DNA of 64,000 bases from Spirosoma endophyticum (GTDB lineage: Bacteria > Bacteroidota > Bacteroidia > Cytophagales > Spirosomataceae). The DNA is taken from contig NZ_FOLQ01000001.1 of assembly GCF_900112365.1 (NCBI RefSeq), positions 620,001-684,000 of the forward strand, written 5' to 3'. Made by a program: the position numbers and the translations under genes. Under the pieces are notes generated by a model. The model was given only the letters and a program-made list of their open reading frames with translations. It was not told where the DNA came from and made no database searches. Of the stretch, positions 1 to 9,616 are shown in pieces (positions within the stretch are counted from its first letter, which is position 1; each line of letters starts with the position of its first letter).

Positions 1-2209
1 CCGTGACGACAATTTCTGGTGGCCTGTTTTTCAGGGCTCCGTCCAGTTGATCCACTTCATGGGTTATGATATTCTGAATCGTGTTTAAGTCGGTTTCAGC
101 ACTCACTTTCAGCGTCAATTCTGTTTTCAGGTACGTATCACTCGATGTCCAGTTCACTAATCGATTCGACAGTAAATCACCATTCGGAATAATAACTTCC
201 GATCCCTGGGAGGTTATCATTCGGCTGGCCCGGATGCCAATATCGCGTATCCGGCCTTTTTTATCGGCCAGTTCAACGTAGTCGCCAATCTGGAACGGTC
301 GTTCAAAAATCAGGATGATTCCCGATACAAAATTGCTGACAATGTTCTGCATACCTAAGCCAATGCCGACGCTCAGCGCGCCCAGTACCACCGTAAACTT
401 ATCGATGGAAATACCCGAAGCGGCAACCGCCAGCAGAACCCCGGCGATAACAATAACCAATCGTACCAACGCCAGGATTGAGCTTACATGTTCTGTCGAT
501 CCGCTCGCCGTTGGAAGCTGGCTCTCGCCAAAGAACAGCCCGATGTTTTTTTGCAGCAGGCTCGACAGGTAAATGATCACCGAAAACGACAATACGTTGC
601 CCAGCGTAAAGGCAAGGCTACCGAACGAACGAGGTTTGGTGAGGATATGAAACACTACGTTAAAGACTACGTCGACGATTCCCACATTTATAAAAAACAC
701 CAGCAGCCATAAGCCAATGGCGACAACACTCAGCCCCTTTTTAAAGGAGGAACGTATATGACTGACATTCAATCGGGAAAAGAACCCGGTTGAGCCAGCG
801 CTTATTTTTATCTGTAGCTCCAAAGCCTCCAGCACGACCACCATAAATAGGCTTAAGCCTGTCAGCTGGATCAATCCGATAACGGCCGTAATACTCACGG
901 TTTTGGCTAAGCTTATTCGCCCGAAAATATTCAGAACAATCGCCAGACCCAGTAGCAGCAGGTAAAACATACGTACTGACCGAACAATACGCGTGCTGAT
1001 GTGCTGCCGTGGTAGTCGGTCGGTAAAGACAATGCCGATGTACAAAAATCCAGCATTCAAGGCAATCAGTCCCAGGCGCATAAGGGCAGAATCACCAACA
1101 ATCGCGTTGGTTAAAATGAGTAGTACGTACATCGTTCCCGTGAGTACCCACATGCGCCTGTCCTGCGTGGAGAACTTCGGCCACAGATGAAAGGTGAGGA
1201 CCAGAAATAGCAAGGACTGGGTAATCTCGATGTATATAGAAGGCGACTGAGGCTCAAACAGCGGTGTCAGGTTGAGCAACACAATCAGCGTAGCCACGAT
1301 CGGTACAGGCCGTAGGTTTTCGAGCCGGAACGGGGCAATTTTTTGCTGTAAATCAGGGTCCCGTGCTTTTTTGTAGTTGGTAAATACCCAGACAAAATAG
1401 AGCACAGCCAGCATGACTAACAGAAACCGATTGTCCCAGGTGGAGGCAAAAAAGTACTTGAGAATTTTGTCCTGCCCCTGATAACTCGATTTGAGGAGTA
1501 AACCCAGATTATCGGCCGAAACCGCCATGGGGGCTTCCCATAAATAAGGCGACTCTTTCTGCAGGGCATTTTCCGTTGACTTCTGTAGCCGCTCATTAAG
1601 CGTCGTCTGTAGGCTGCTAACGGTTAAATACGTACCGGATACATCGGCCAGCAATCGGCTAACGGTATCCAGCCGGGTACTGGTGCGGGTACCCGCATCC
1701 TGCAGTTGAAATTTCAGCCCAACTAATTGATCCGAATAAAGCTTCTTTTCGGTCGTATCATTCCCCGCGACGGTCAGTAGTGAGTCGGTGCTCAGGGCAA
1801 GTACCTGATCCAGATTGCCTTGTAAATCGTTGTTTGTCCTGGAAAGTATCGTTCGCCAGTCGGCCAGCTTTTTTAGGGCATCATTCAGAATCAGGTTATA
1901 ATTAGATAAGTTCTTCGGTTCAACCGTTTTTCCGTGTGCGCGCAAATCCGCGGAAACGGGTGCTACGTTGGTTTTTACTTCCGCCAGTCCGGCCCGTATG
2001 CGGGTAAGGCCATACCTTTTTTTATCATCCGCCTTGATTTGGGTGATAACCGACTGTGCTTTTTGTATTTTGAATAATAAGGTATCCGGAATAGTTTGGG
2101 CAACCGACTTGTCCGTCGTTCTGGTGGTATCCTGCGCCTTTGCCGGCACCAGAGCCATAAAAAAGAGAAAGCTTATCAGTACTGCATTAACATTGGCTTT
2201 AACAAACAT
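1..2209 (-). CDS. MscS-family mechanosensitive ion channel with long N-terminal region (C-terminus off the window)
   Basis: Stress-gated ion channel of the inner membrane. The frame stays open from an ATG at 2209 to the window edge, so the C-terminus is missing. It begins with a signal peptide (hydrophobic core, then PAKAQ) and a polar, probably periplasmic region of about 250 residues, followed by several membrane helices. The conserved MscS core is clear near the window start: a pore-helix-like stretch ending SVGIGLGMQNIVSNFVSG, then RPFQIGDYVEL and VIIPNGDLLSNRLVNW of the beta domain. Large MscK-like channels have this plan. The leader at 2238-2275 can fold into an imperfect hairpin. The family call is firm; the gating stimulus is unknown. 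Confidence 0.9.
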   Translation of the reverse strand, partial: MFVKANVNAVLISFLFFMALVPAKAQDTTRTTDKSVAQTIPDTLLFKIQKAQSVITQIKADDKKRYGLTRIRAGLAEVKTNVAPVSADLRAHGKTVEPKNLSNYNLILNDALKKLADWRTILSRTNNDLQGNLDQVLALSTDSLLTVAGNDTTEKKLYSDQLVGLKFQLQDAGTRTSTRLDTVSRLLADVSGTYLTVSSLQTTLNERLQKSTENALQKESPYLWEAPMAVSADNLGLLLKSSYQGQDKILKYFFASTWDNRFLLVMLAVLYFVWVFTNYKKARDPDLQQKIAPFRLENLRPVPIVATLIVLLNLTPLFEPQSPSIYIEITQSLLFLVLTFHLWPKFSTQDRRMWVLTGTMYVLLILTNAIVGDSALMRLGLIALNAGFLYIGIVFTDRLPRQHISTRIVRSVRMFYLLLLGLAIVLNIFGRISLAKTVSITAVIGLIQLTGLSLFMVVVLEALELQIKISAGSTGFFSRLNVSHIRSSFKKGLSVVAIGLWLLVFFINVGIVDVVFNVVFHILTKPRSFGSLAFTLGNVLSFSVIIYLSSLLQKNIGLFFGESQLPTASGSTEHVSSILALVRLVIVIAGVLLAVAASGISIDKFTVVLGALSVGIGLGMQNIVSNFVSGIILIFERPFQIGDYVELADKKGRIRDIGIRASRMITSQGSEVIIPNGDLLSNRLVNWTSSDTYLKTELTLKVSAETDLNTIQNIITHEVDQLDGALKNRPPEIVVT

Positions 2210-2415
2210 GAAGACGTAAACGGTTTTATTCACATATAACATGACCTTTCAGGTGTAAATACCCGAAAGTCATGTGCCTTTTCGTAAGGCAATTCGTAAC
2301 AAATGAATAATAGGTCAACCGCCACGTAGCGCGATTGTTAGTTTAGGTCTTTAGAAACTGGACAAGCGGGAGATGTTTTTTTAACACGGACCGGGCCGTC
2401 GAAATGGATGCATGG

Positions 2416-2466
2416 AAAAAAAGGAGATACACCGAGATGTTATTAATTCTCGGTGTATCTCCTTTT
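2416..2466 (-). terminator. Intrinsic terminator of the inositol-monophosphatase-like gene
   Basis: Perfect 19-bp inverted repeat with arms at 2419-2437 and 2448-2466. Read on the minus strand it is followed by a run of T, as expected downstream of the gene ending at 2482. Confidence 0.8.
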
Positions 2467-2481
2467 AACTCCGTATTAAAA

Positions 2482-3282
2482 CTATTTCCAATATGCCTGA
2501 ATTACGTTTATCAGTTCGGGGTGGATACCGCAGGCGGCAACGACGTCGCCCCGAAAAAGAAATTCATCGCCCCCCTTGAAGTCGGTTACGATACCACCGG
2601 CCTCACGAACGAGCAACACACCCGCGGCCATGTCCCAGGAGTTAAGGTTGTATTCATAAAAAGCTTCGAATCGACCACATGCTACGTAGGAAAGATCAAT
2701 CGCGGCCGATCCCATCCGACGCAATCCGTGTGTCTCCTTCATCAACGATTCCAGAATGTGCAGATAAGATGGCATTTTATCAAAGCTGTAATACGGAAAG
2801 CCCGTAGAAATCAGGCTTTCACCGAGTTGCGTCGCGGGCGATACGTGAATGGCCGTCCCGTTGCAATAGGCTCCCCCACCCTGCCAGGCCGAAAAACATT
2901 CGTCGCGGTTGGGGTCGTAAATCACACCAGCAATTGGCGTTTTGCCCTCCGCCAGGCCGATACTAACCGAAAAAACGGGCAGGCTATGGATGAAATTTGT
3001 TGTACCATCGAGCGGATCAATGATCCAGTTCAGGGCATTTTGATCGGCTTCCTGCCCCGTTGTGCCTTCTTCGGTGATAAACCCGGCTTCGGGAAGCAGC
3101 TTGCTCAATTTCTCCACCAGTTGCTTCTCCGTTTCTTTATCTACGTAGGACACCAGGTTATTAAGGCCCTTGTATTCAATAGCGTCGCGCTGAAACCGGC
3201 TACGTTCCTGAAGTAAAAACGCCCCTGCATCGGTGGCAATCGTATTAATCTCGCGCGTGAGGGCGGCCAAATCCTTTGTCAT
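2482..3282 (-). CDS. Inositol monophosphatase family protein (SuhB/CysQ-like)
   Basis: Mg-dependent sugar or inositol phosphate phosphatase, cytoplasmic, 266 residues, typical length. Both family signatures are present: EEG metal ligand near residues 71-73, WIIDPLDGTTNF at about 86-97, and NSWDMAAG near the C-terminal third. The open frame extends upstream to a TTG at 3309, but the ATG at 3282 (MTKDLAAL) fits the family N-terminus and is preferred. It stands alone between the MscS and ABC-exporter genes and has its own terminator. The exact substrate (inositol-1-phosphate, PAP or another) cannot be read from sequence. Confidence 0.9.
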   Translation of the reverse strand: MTKDLAALTREINTIATDAGAFLLQERSRFQRDAIEYKGLNNLVSYVDKETEKQLVEKLSKLLPEAGFITEEGTTGQEADQNALNWIIDPLDGTTNFIHSLPVFSVSIGLAEGKTPIAGVIYDPNRDECFSAWQGGGAYCNGTAIHVSPATQLGESLISTGFPYYSFDKMPSYLHILESLMKETHGLRRMGSAAIDLSYVACGRFEAFYEYNLNSWDMAAGVLLVREAGGIVTDFKGGDEFLFRGDVVAACGIHPELINVIQAYWK

Positions 3283-3391
3283 ACTACTCGTTCGTTTACC
3301 CTTAAACAATCGGGTAGCGACTCATTTTGTTCCGAAAAACTACATGTCTGGCGCGGGTTTGAACCGTCGGGTGACCCCACCGTGCCAGAAA

Positions 3392-6300
3392 TTACAAATT
3401 ACTTATCCGCTTGAGGTTATCATCCGGCACCCGATCAACGAGGAAATTGATAGGGTCAATACCGGCTTCAAAGGGTTCCTGCTTTACCAAAAATGTATAT
3501 TTGCCGTTCTTCTGCCGCATCCGCTCGCGCCGGACAACCAGAAGCGTGCCCTGTTTTTTCCCTTCTGCGGGTTTACCATACACGCCGACGTCGATCAGGT
3601 CATTTAGCTTCGTTGGCGTTTCCCGACCGAGCGAGTCTGCATAAAACTTTTCTGCCTGCACCTCCACCGTTACGTCATATTGACCGTCAGATCGTTTTTT
3701 AGCTGACGCCGACGTAGCACGGTTGTTGAAGATCGTTATCCGTTCAAACTGATCGGTGATGACCGATTGCAGCGAATCGGGTGTTTGCTGGCGGAATAAG
3801 TCTACCATATTGTAAGAAACCGGATAAGGCGGTTGCTTGTAGGCGTACTGACTGATCATTGTTTGCAGTGCCTTGTTGACAGCCTCTTCGCCAATCAATT
3901 CCTTTAGATAATACATCACTACGCTGCCTTTCCGATAATGAATGTATCCTTGATTCTCTACCTGCTCGAGGGGCACTTCCTTCAGCGATTCTGATCCGCG
4001 CGAGGACAGGTAGCGGTCCATTTCAAATTTTAAAAACCGTTTCATGCGGCTCTTGTCATACGCCTTTTCCATCACCATCAGCGCTGAATACTGCGCCTGC
4101 GTTTCCGACAGCATAGTAGCCCCCTGCATATACGCGCCGACTACCTGGTGTGCCCACCATTGATGGCCCATTTCGTGCGCCACAACGTACTTGACCATGT
4201 CTATATCTTCCTCGGTGTCGATTCGGGAAATGAACCCAATACTTTCCGAATAGGGCATCGTGCCCGGAAACGCCTGTGCGAAACTGGCGTAACGCGGAAA
4301 CTCAATAATCCGGGCCTGTTTGTGGTAATAGGGCCCGAAGTGTTCGGTATAATACGCCAGTGATCCCTTGACCGACTCAAGCATGTCGCGGACGTTGTAG
4401 AGGTGCTTTTTGTCGTAATACACCTCTACATCAATGCCATTCCACTTCTCACGGGCGACTTCATATTTCGCGGAAATGAACGAATAGAAATTAAGCGACT
4501 GATGATCAAGTTTGTAGTGAAAATACCGTCGGGGTTGTTTATTGGGACCATCCTGCCGCCACTCTTTCAGCAACGAACCCGGTGCAACCGCAATCTGGTC
4601 GGGCGACGTACTGATGATCGTTTCTACCATCACCCAGTCGGAATTGTTACTGACATAGTGGTCCATGCAGTCGCCAGTGCAGTTACGTTCTAGTTTCGGC
4701 ATCCGTTGTTTTTCGGGCAGGCCATATTTTTTGCGATCGTTCTTGTCCCCCAATTCCCCCTGCTCCTGATAACCAATTTGCGGGGCGATGTCGGAATTGT
4801 CAAAAAAGGAGCCATTCTGATTTGCCTGTTTCGTATACTGCACCTCATTTTCGAAGCCGTGCGTTTGTTTTTTGGTTATGAAGTGCAGGTGCAGCGAATC
4901 GCCGGGAGCCAGGGCAGGGCTCAGTTTATAGATTCGGTATTGCAGCAACGAATCGTTCATCGCCAACGTAGCGCGATCTAATTTAAGTATAAAGTCCAGC
5001 CGGTTGGGTAGCACAATGTGCACGGAATCAATTGGTTTCGTGGCCTTATTCACCAATACATAATCGCCATTCACCACCAGATTTCGCTCTTCGGGATAGA
5101 CCTCAATGGTATACTTTACATTGGCGACGCGTGGTTGTTCCCGGTGTTCATAACGCTTGTATTTCTGTTCATAGGCTACCTGCTGCTTTTCCCTGACTTT
5201 GGTAGTTTCGTAGCGATTGAGAACCTTCGTATTGTAGAAAATGAAACCGCCCACCAATACCAGTGCCATGGCCAGACCCACTATCGCCAGTCGCTGCCCG
5301 TTCAGGGCCTGCCCCGCCGACCGAAGTCGATTGCTCCAGGCCGTATCTTTTCCCCGTACCCAGAACAAAACCGCCACCAGTCCCAGCGTTATTCCCCACA
5401 ATGACCAGTACACGCGAAACCACGTTATTGAGGCCACGTACGGACCATAGCCATTCATATCGGAGTATTGGTAATTGGGCGACGCGTTGAATTGCACCAG
5501 ATTACTCTGTACATCCAGGGGTGTCCAGATATAGGCATTTGAAATCAGGAGGGCGACGACCGCAAAAAACGCTATGTACTTGTTGTTGACCAGCGTATGG
5601 ACCAGCATCGACAGGATAACAATTGGGGCATAACGTAGCAGGTCGATCACCAGAAACTCCATCACGTACTGACCTATTCCAACGTCAGTAAAGCCCATCA
5701 GCGCCTGCGTCGTCAGACCCGCGATGATACACACAATCTGAATGATGGCCACGATACCCATCATGGCGATGAATTTTCCGACGAACACGCTCCAGTTTCG
5801 ATGCGGCATTGCATCGTAAATTTGATCCAGATCGGCATCACGTTCTTTCCAGATCAGGGCGCCCGAGTAGAAAATAATAATGGCAAACAAGAACAGCGAA
5901 ATCGTGCTATGAATGAGCTGAATGACTTGATACGTAACGGGATATGAGCTCAGTCCATAAAACTTCCCGGCGTATTGCAGCGAAAAACCCATATTGAGCA
6001 GTCCCGCGAAGAGAATCACAATAAAAGCTGTCCCCTTTATCGTACCCCAGAAATCGGTTCGAAAAACCCGGAACATCTGGGTCCACTGCGCCGACAAGCC
6101 GTGGTGTATATGTACGCGAGGTAGTGTTTGTAATGGCACAAATACTGCTTTTCCGGCGGCATCATCGACGGACGTATCACGCCGTTTACGTAGTTTCTTG
6201 ACCTTCTCTTCAAACGAAAACCGAACATAAGTAACGACCAATAGCAACAAACCAACGCCCACCCAGATGGCCCTATTAAGCAGTTCCAGCCCATCGGCCA

Positions 6301-7015
6301 GACTGACCGAGCGGGTATTTTTCTCACTGACGGTCCAGTATTTGGTAATCAGTTGAAAGGGTCCGACACCCAGAGCGTCGAAGTAGACGGCGAGGTGTTC
6401 GTTTTCAACGTCGCTCAGGAAGGTCGCGGCAATAAGTTGCGCGACCAGCAGCACAATTGCCCCAAGAAACGCCGTGATGGACGAGCGCGTCAGGGCAGCC
6501 AGCATAAAAATGAAAGCACCCGAAAGAAACGTATTCGGAATGGCAAAAATCAGAAAGCTGTTCAGGTGAGCCAGCCAGTCGATTGGGCCGTAGCGGTCGG
6601 CATCGGTGGCACCCGTTATGAGTCCGAACCAGGAGCCAAAGATGATGCCAATCGAAATGCCCAGAAATGGAATAAGAGCAACCAGAAACGAGCCCAAAAA
6701 TCGCCCGGCCAGGTAATCGAACTTACGGATCGGCGAGGCAAAAACAATCTGGTTCGTCTTGTACGTAAAGTCGCGAATGGCTGCACTCTGCACAAAGGCC
6801 GTTGTCATCAATAGAGCAAATACACACCAGATAGCGTACTGATTCTGAATAACATAGGGTGCATTCTTGTAAATATTACCGAACGTACCGCCAATGGTGA
6901 GGTCGTCGGATGCGGATGCCCAGGTGAACATCAGTATATTAACCAGCAGGAAAACGTACACCATCGGTTGTCGCAACCAATAGCGAATTTCAAACGTAAA
7001 TATGTGTCGGAACAT
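3392..7015 (-). CDS. ABC transporter permease fused to M1-family aminopeptidase domain
   Basis: A 1207-residue membrane protein. The first half has about a dozen hydrophobic segments arranged as two ABC-2-type permease units, starting with MFRHIFTFEIRYWLRQP. The C-terminal half, after the last helix, is a gluzincin aminopeptidase domain with VVAHEMGHQWWAHQ (zinc HExxH at about residue 947) and the downstream glutamate in MLSETQAQYSAL. The catalytic set looks complete. This fusion is a recognised Bacteroidota architecture. The gene starts 46 bp after the ATPase gene and is surely cotranscribed with it. The peptidase is predicted to face the periplasm; neither the cargo nor the peptide substrate is known. 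Confidence 0.9.
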   Translation of the reverse strand: MFRHIFTFEIRYWLRQPMVYVFLLVNILMFTWASASDDLTIGGTFGNIYKNAPYVIQNQYAIWCVFALLMTTAFVQSAAIRDFTYKTNQIVFASPIRKFDYLAGRFLGSFLVALIPFLGISIGIIFGSWFGLITGATDADRYGPIDWLAHLNSFLIFAIPNTFLSGAFIFMLAALTRSSITAFLGAIVLLVAQLIAATFLSDVENEHLAVYFDALGVGPFQLITKYWTVSEKNTRSVSLADGLELLNRAIWVGVGLLLLVVTYVRFSFEEKVKKLRKRRDTSVDDAAGKAVFVPLQTLPRVHIHHGLSAQWTQMFRVFRTDFWGTIKGTAFIVILFAGLLNMGFSLQYAGKFYGLSSYPVTYQVIQLIHSTISLFLFAIIIFYSGALIWKERDADLDQIYDAMPHRNWSVFVGKFIAMMGIVAIIQIVCIIAGLTTQALMGFTDVGIGQYVMEFLVIDLLRYAPIVILSMLVHTLVNNKYIAFFAVVALLISNAYIWTPLDVQSNLVQFNASPNYQYSDMNGYGPYVASITWFRVYWSLWGITLGLVAVLFWVRGKDTAWSNRLRSAGQALNGQRLAIVGLAMALVLVGGFIFYNTKVLNRYETTKVREKQQVAYEQKYKRYEHREQPRVANVKYTIEVYPEERNLVVNGDYVLVNKATKPIDSVHIVLPNRLDFILKLDRATLAMNDSLLQYRIYKLSPALAPGDSLHLHFITKKQTHGFENEVQYTKQANQNGSFFDNSDIAPQIGYQEQGELGDKNDRKKYGLPEKQRMPKLERNCTGDCMDHYVSNNSDWVMVETIISTSPDQIAVAPGSLLKEWRQDGPNKQPRRYFHYKLDHQSLNFYSFISAKYEVAREKWNGIDVEVYYDKKHLYNVRDMLESVKGSLAYYTEHFGPYYHKQARIIEFPRYASFAQAFPGTMPYSESIGFISRIDTEEDIDMVKYVVAHEMGHQWWAHQVVGAYMQGATMLSETQAQYSALMVMEKAYDKSRMKRFLKFEMDRYLSSRGSESLKEVPLEQVENQGYIHYRKGSVVMYYLKELIGEEAVNKALQTMISQYAYKQPPYPVSYNMVDLFRQQTPDSLQSVITDQFERITIFNNRATSASAKKRSDGQYDVTVEVQAEKFYADSLGRETPTKLNDLIDVGVYGKPAEGKKQGTLLVVRRERMRQKNGKYTFLVKQEPFEAGIDPINFLVDRVPDDNLKRISNL

Positions 7016-7061
7016 GGTCGGTTTGGGGCTAAGAATGAGTGATTTTAGGATAGCGTATCAG

Positions 7062-7946
7062 TTACTCATTCACCACGGTTCCGGCCTCAATCGTCGAAAA
7101 GAAGACGTCCTCTAAATCAGCATGGGCAGGCTGGAACCCTTCGCCCGGATCGAGTTCGCTCAGGATGTGGACGAGCGGCTTGCCCGCCACGAGCTTGTTG
7201 GAAATTACGTTGTAGCGTTGCTGGTACGTTGCCAGCTCACTTTTAGTAATGGATTTCTCCCAGATTTTCCCTTCGAGTTTCGTCACCGACGCCTGCGGAG
7301 AACCGCTGTACAGCACCTGCCCTTTGTGGATAATCGCCATGTTGTTGCATAGCTCCATTACGTCCTGAACAATTTGTGTGGATAGAATTACAATGACATT
7401 CTCGCCAATTTCCGACAGCAGGTTATAAAATCGGTTACGTTCACCGGGATCGAGACCCGCCGTCGGCTCATCCACAATAATGAGTTTGGGGTTGCCGATC
7501 AGGGCCTGTGCAATACCAAATCGCTGTTTCATGCCACCGGAATAGCTGCTGACCGCTTTTTTACGAACATCGTGGAGATTTACCCGATGCAACAACGCTT
7601 CGACTAACTCCTTACGCTCGCGGCCATTTGTGATGCCTTTCAGGATGGCGAAGTGGTCGAGCAGATCGGTTGCCGATACCTTGGGATAAACCCCGAACTC
7701 CTGCGGCAGGTAACCCAGCACCCGCCGAACGGCATCTTTCTGATTCAGTACGTCGAGATCGTCCAGCATCACACTCCCCCGATCGGCGTCCTGTAACGTG
7801 GCGAGCGTCCGCATGAGCGTCGATTTGCCCGCGCCATTCTGGCCTAACAGCCCATACATGCCCATCGGGATGGTAAGTGATACATCGTCTAGGGCTTTGA
7901 CGCCGTTGGGATACGTTTTTGATAAGTGCTGGATACTCAGTTGCAT
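7062..7946 (-). CDS. ABC transporter ATP-binding protein
   Basis: Nucleotide-binding subunit (294 residues) of the exporter whose permease is the next gene. Walker A GQNGAGKST lies at residues 35-43, the signature YSGGMKQR at about 135, and Walker B LIIVDEPTAGLD at about 155. The H-loop reads ILSTQIVQD: the usual switch histidine (ILSTHI) is glutamine at residue 191, coded by CAA. The domain otherwise resembles the CcmA/DrrA type of ABC-2 exporters. ATG start at 7946. It leads a two-gene operon with the permease-peptidase. Either another residue assists hydrolysis or the pump has altered turnover. Confidence 0.92.
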   Translation of the reverse strand: MQLSIQHLSKTYPNGVKALDDVSLTIPMGMYGLLGQNGAGKSTLMRTLATLQDADRGSVMLDDLDVLNQKDAVRRVLGYLPQEFGVYPKVSATDLLDHFAILKGITNGRERKELVEALLHRVNLHDVRKKAVSSYSGGMKQRFGIAQALIGNPKLIIVDEPTAGLDPGERNRFYNLLSEIGENVIVILSTQIVQDVMELCNNMAIIHKGQVLYSGSPQASVTKLEGKIWEKSITKSELATYQQRYNVISNKLVAGKPLVHILSELDPGEGFQPAHADLEDVFFSTIEAGTVVNE

Positions 7947-8063
7947 AGCGAAGTGATTAGGGATGTTCTCAAAAATAAGTACGACTAACTAAATCGAATA
8001 CATTTTGGGATGAATGGTTGCAGGGACTTGGGCATTTAAGAACTTTTATAAAACAAAATTTAA

Positions 8064-8145
8064 ACACAGAGCCACAGAGAACACGGAGTTTCAAATAATT
8101 TAAAACCTACAATAAAAAACTCTGTGTTCTCTGTGCCGCAATGGC
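8064..8145. repeat. CACAGAG/CTCTGTG intergenic inverted repeat
   Basis: Two arms, 8073-8091 and 8117-8135, are complementary over 19 bases with one mismatch. The left arm continues a short-period CACAGAG pattern from about 8065. The same purine-rich word family (CACAGAG...ACACAGAG) recurs between genes in many unrelated bacteria. It lies between the ends of the ABC-exporter operon leader and the DUF1080 gene and may also terminate transcription. Confidence 0.6.
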
Positions 8146-8166
8146 GTACCACTCTATGTTTAATCT

Positions 8167-8898
8167 CTATTTCTTTGAAAGCGGCTTTACCGCAACTTCC
8201 TTGAAATAAACCACATCGTGGTCCCCGTGATTCTGTAGCCCAATATAGCCAGAATTGGGCCGCAGACCGTGATAAGGCTCGAAATCAAATTTGCGGGCTG
8301 CTACTGGATCGCCCTCTTTGTAATCCGTCACCTTTATCCCATTGACGTAAACGATGGTACGTGGGCCATCCAGCGTAATGTCCATTGTGTTCCATTGCGG
8401 ACCGGGTTTGCCGGGCTTTGCCAGCGGTTTGGTCAGTGAATACAGCGTCCCCGTAATGTGGTAATCGTCCTCTTTGGATGTTTCTGGGTGGTTGTCAATC
8501 TGCACTTCGTAGCCATAATGAACCGGCATCCATTCCTCAAACGGCTTAATGGGTATCCGGATAAAGACCCCTGAATTGCTGTTTTCTTTCTGCATCCGGT
8601 ACACTACCCGAATAGTACAATCGCTGAACTTCTCCTTCGTCCAGTACAGCAGCCCCAAGCCGCCGTGGCCCCGAATCATGCCCTTCTCGATCGACATACT
8701 TCCCTTGCCCACATGCTTCCAGCCGCCAAGATCTTTCCCGTTAAACAGTTGCCGCCAACCCGTGTCATCTTTGCTTTTCGTCGGCTGAGCCCTACCAGGT
8801 GATTTATCCAAAATGGGCAGGGTGCTGGCCTGGCTATCGCCAACGACGGCAAAAAGGCTAAAACTTGCCAGCAAGTTTCGGGCGATTAGGTGTTTCAT
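8167..8898 (-). CDS. DUF1080 (3-keto-disaccharide hydrolase-like) secreted protein
   Basis: Secreted protein of 243 residues with an N-terminal signal sequence (LLASFSLFAVVGDSQAS). The concanavalin-like DUF1080 fold is marked by WRQLFNGKDLGGWKHVG near residue 47, the NSNSGVFIRIP segment and GYEVQIDNH in the middle, and GYIGLQNHG near the end. Family members act on 3-keto-glycosides or bind sugars. It is monocistronic, followed by the CACAGAG repeat. Together with the GMC oxidoreductase and TIM-barrel genes further along it may serve oxidative glycoside breakdown; that link is inference. Confidence 0.85.
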   Translation of the reverse strand: MKHLIARNLLASFSLFAVVGDSQASTLPILDKSPGRAQPTKSKDDTGWRQLFNGKDLGGWKHVGKGSMSIEKGMIRGHGGLGLLYWTKEKFSDCTIRVVYRMQKENSNSGVFIRIPIKPFEEWMPVHYGYEVQIDNHPETSKEDDYHITGTLYSLTKPLAKPGKPGPQWNTMDITLDGPRTIVYVNGIKVTDYKEGDPVAARKFDFEPYHGLRPNSGYIGLQNHGDHDVVYFKEVAVKPLSKK

Positions 8899-9039
8899 GA
8901 TAAGTGCGTAAAGGAGTGGCAGTTATGGTTTCCCGGAAAGTCTGATTCTAAAGTCATGACTATTCTGTACTGAAAACGATCGGTAACGTAGAAAGGTCGT
9001 TTTCAATAAAAAGAAGTAGCTTCGCTGAGTAAGCTACTG

Positions 9040-9513
9040 ATGATGAAAAAATATCCATTTGCGTTCCTGGTCTGTGCCTTGCTTGCTGGCGGTTGCAAGC
9101 AAGACGCCCCCTGCACCCAGACCACCATCACCACGGCCGCTCCTGAAAGCGAGGTCACTACGTTAAAACAATATATTGAGGCAAACCACATTCCCGCCAA
9201 AGCCGACAAACGGGGATTTTACTACGTTATTCAGTCGCCCGGTAAGGGAGCCAAGCCAACGGTGTGCGACAACGTAACGGTCAATTATGCAGGCAAACTG
9301 ACCAATGGAAAAACATTTGATAGTGCTTCGGGGATAAGCTTTGGTCTGAACCAACTCATTGTTGGCTGGCAGGAAGGTATTCCACTGGTGGCACCCGGTG
9401 GTAGTATTACGCTATACCTCCCACCTAGTCTGGCCTATGGCTCGCAGGAGCAAAATGAAATTCCGGCTAATTCCATTCTGGTTTTCACGATTGACCTGGT
9501 TGGGATTAATTAG
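9040..9513 (+). CDS. FKBP-type peptidyl-prolyl isomerase lipoprotein
   Basis: Prolyl isomerase folding factor, probably anchored in an envelope membrane. A signal peptide with lipobox ending LLAGGC (Cys19) precedes a short linker and one FKBP domain: VTVNYAGKLTNGKTFD, then LIVGWQEGIPLVAPGG and LPPSLAYGSQEQNEIP. These carry the typical aromatic pocket and YG loop. 157 residues, ordinary for single-domain FKBP lipoproteins of Bacteroidota. Either of two adjacent ATGs (9040 or 9043) could be used. Convergent with msrA and separated from it by a shared hairpin. Confidence 0.92.
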   Translation: MMKKYPFAFLVCALLAGGCKQDAPCTQTTITTAAPESEVTTLKQYIEANHIPAKADKRGFYYVIQSPGKGAKPTVCDNVTVNYAGKLTNGKTFDSASGISFGLNQLIVGWQEGIPLVAPGGSITLYLPPSLAYGSQEQNEIPANSILVFTIDLVGIN

Positions 9514-9543
9514 CGGTGGTTGCTGAGTGGACTAGAAAGCATA

Positions 9544-9575
9544 AGCCCAAACAAACGGTTAAGTAAGTTTGGGCT
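9544..9575. terminator. Hairpin between convergent FKBP and msrA genes
   Basis: Inverted repeat AGCCCAAAC (9544-9552) with GTTTGGGCT (9567-9575), placed after the FKBP stop and before the msrA stop. No T-run on either side, so a bidirectional terminator is probable but not certain. Confidence 0.55.
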
Positions 9576-9616
9576 GTGGGCATTAGTCTCGGTGACGGAG
9601 AAACTCAGGCAATCGC

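Noticed and set aside
2404..3216. Open frame of 270 codons antisense to the inositol-monophosphatase gene
   Set aside because: Opposite strand has a strongly conserved protein; this frame has no recognisable domain and begins inside a terminator hairpin.
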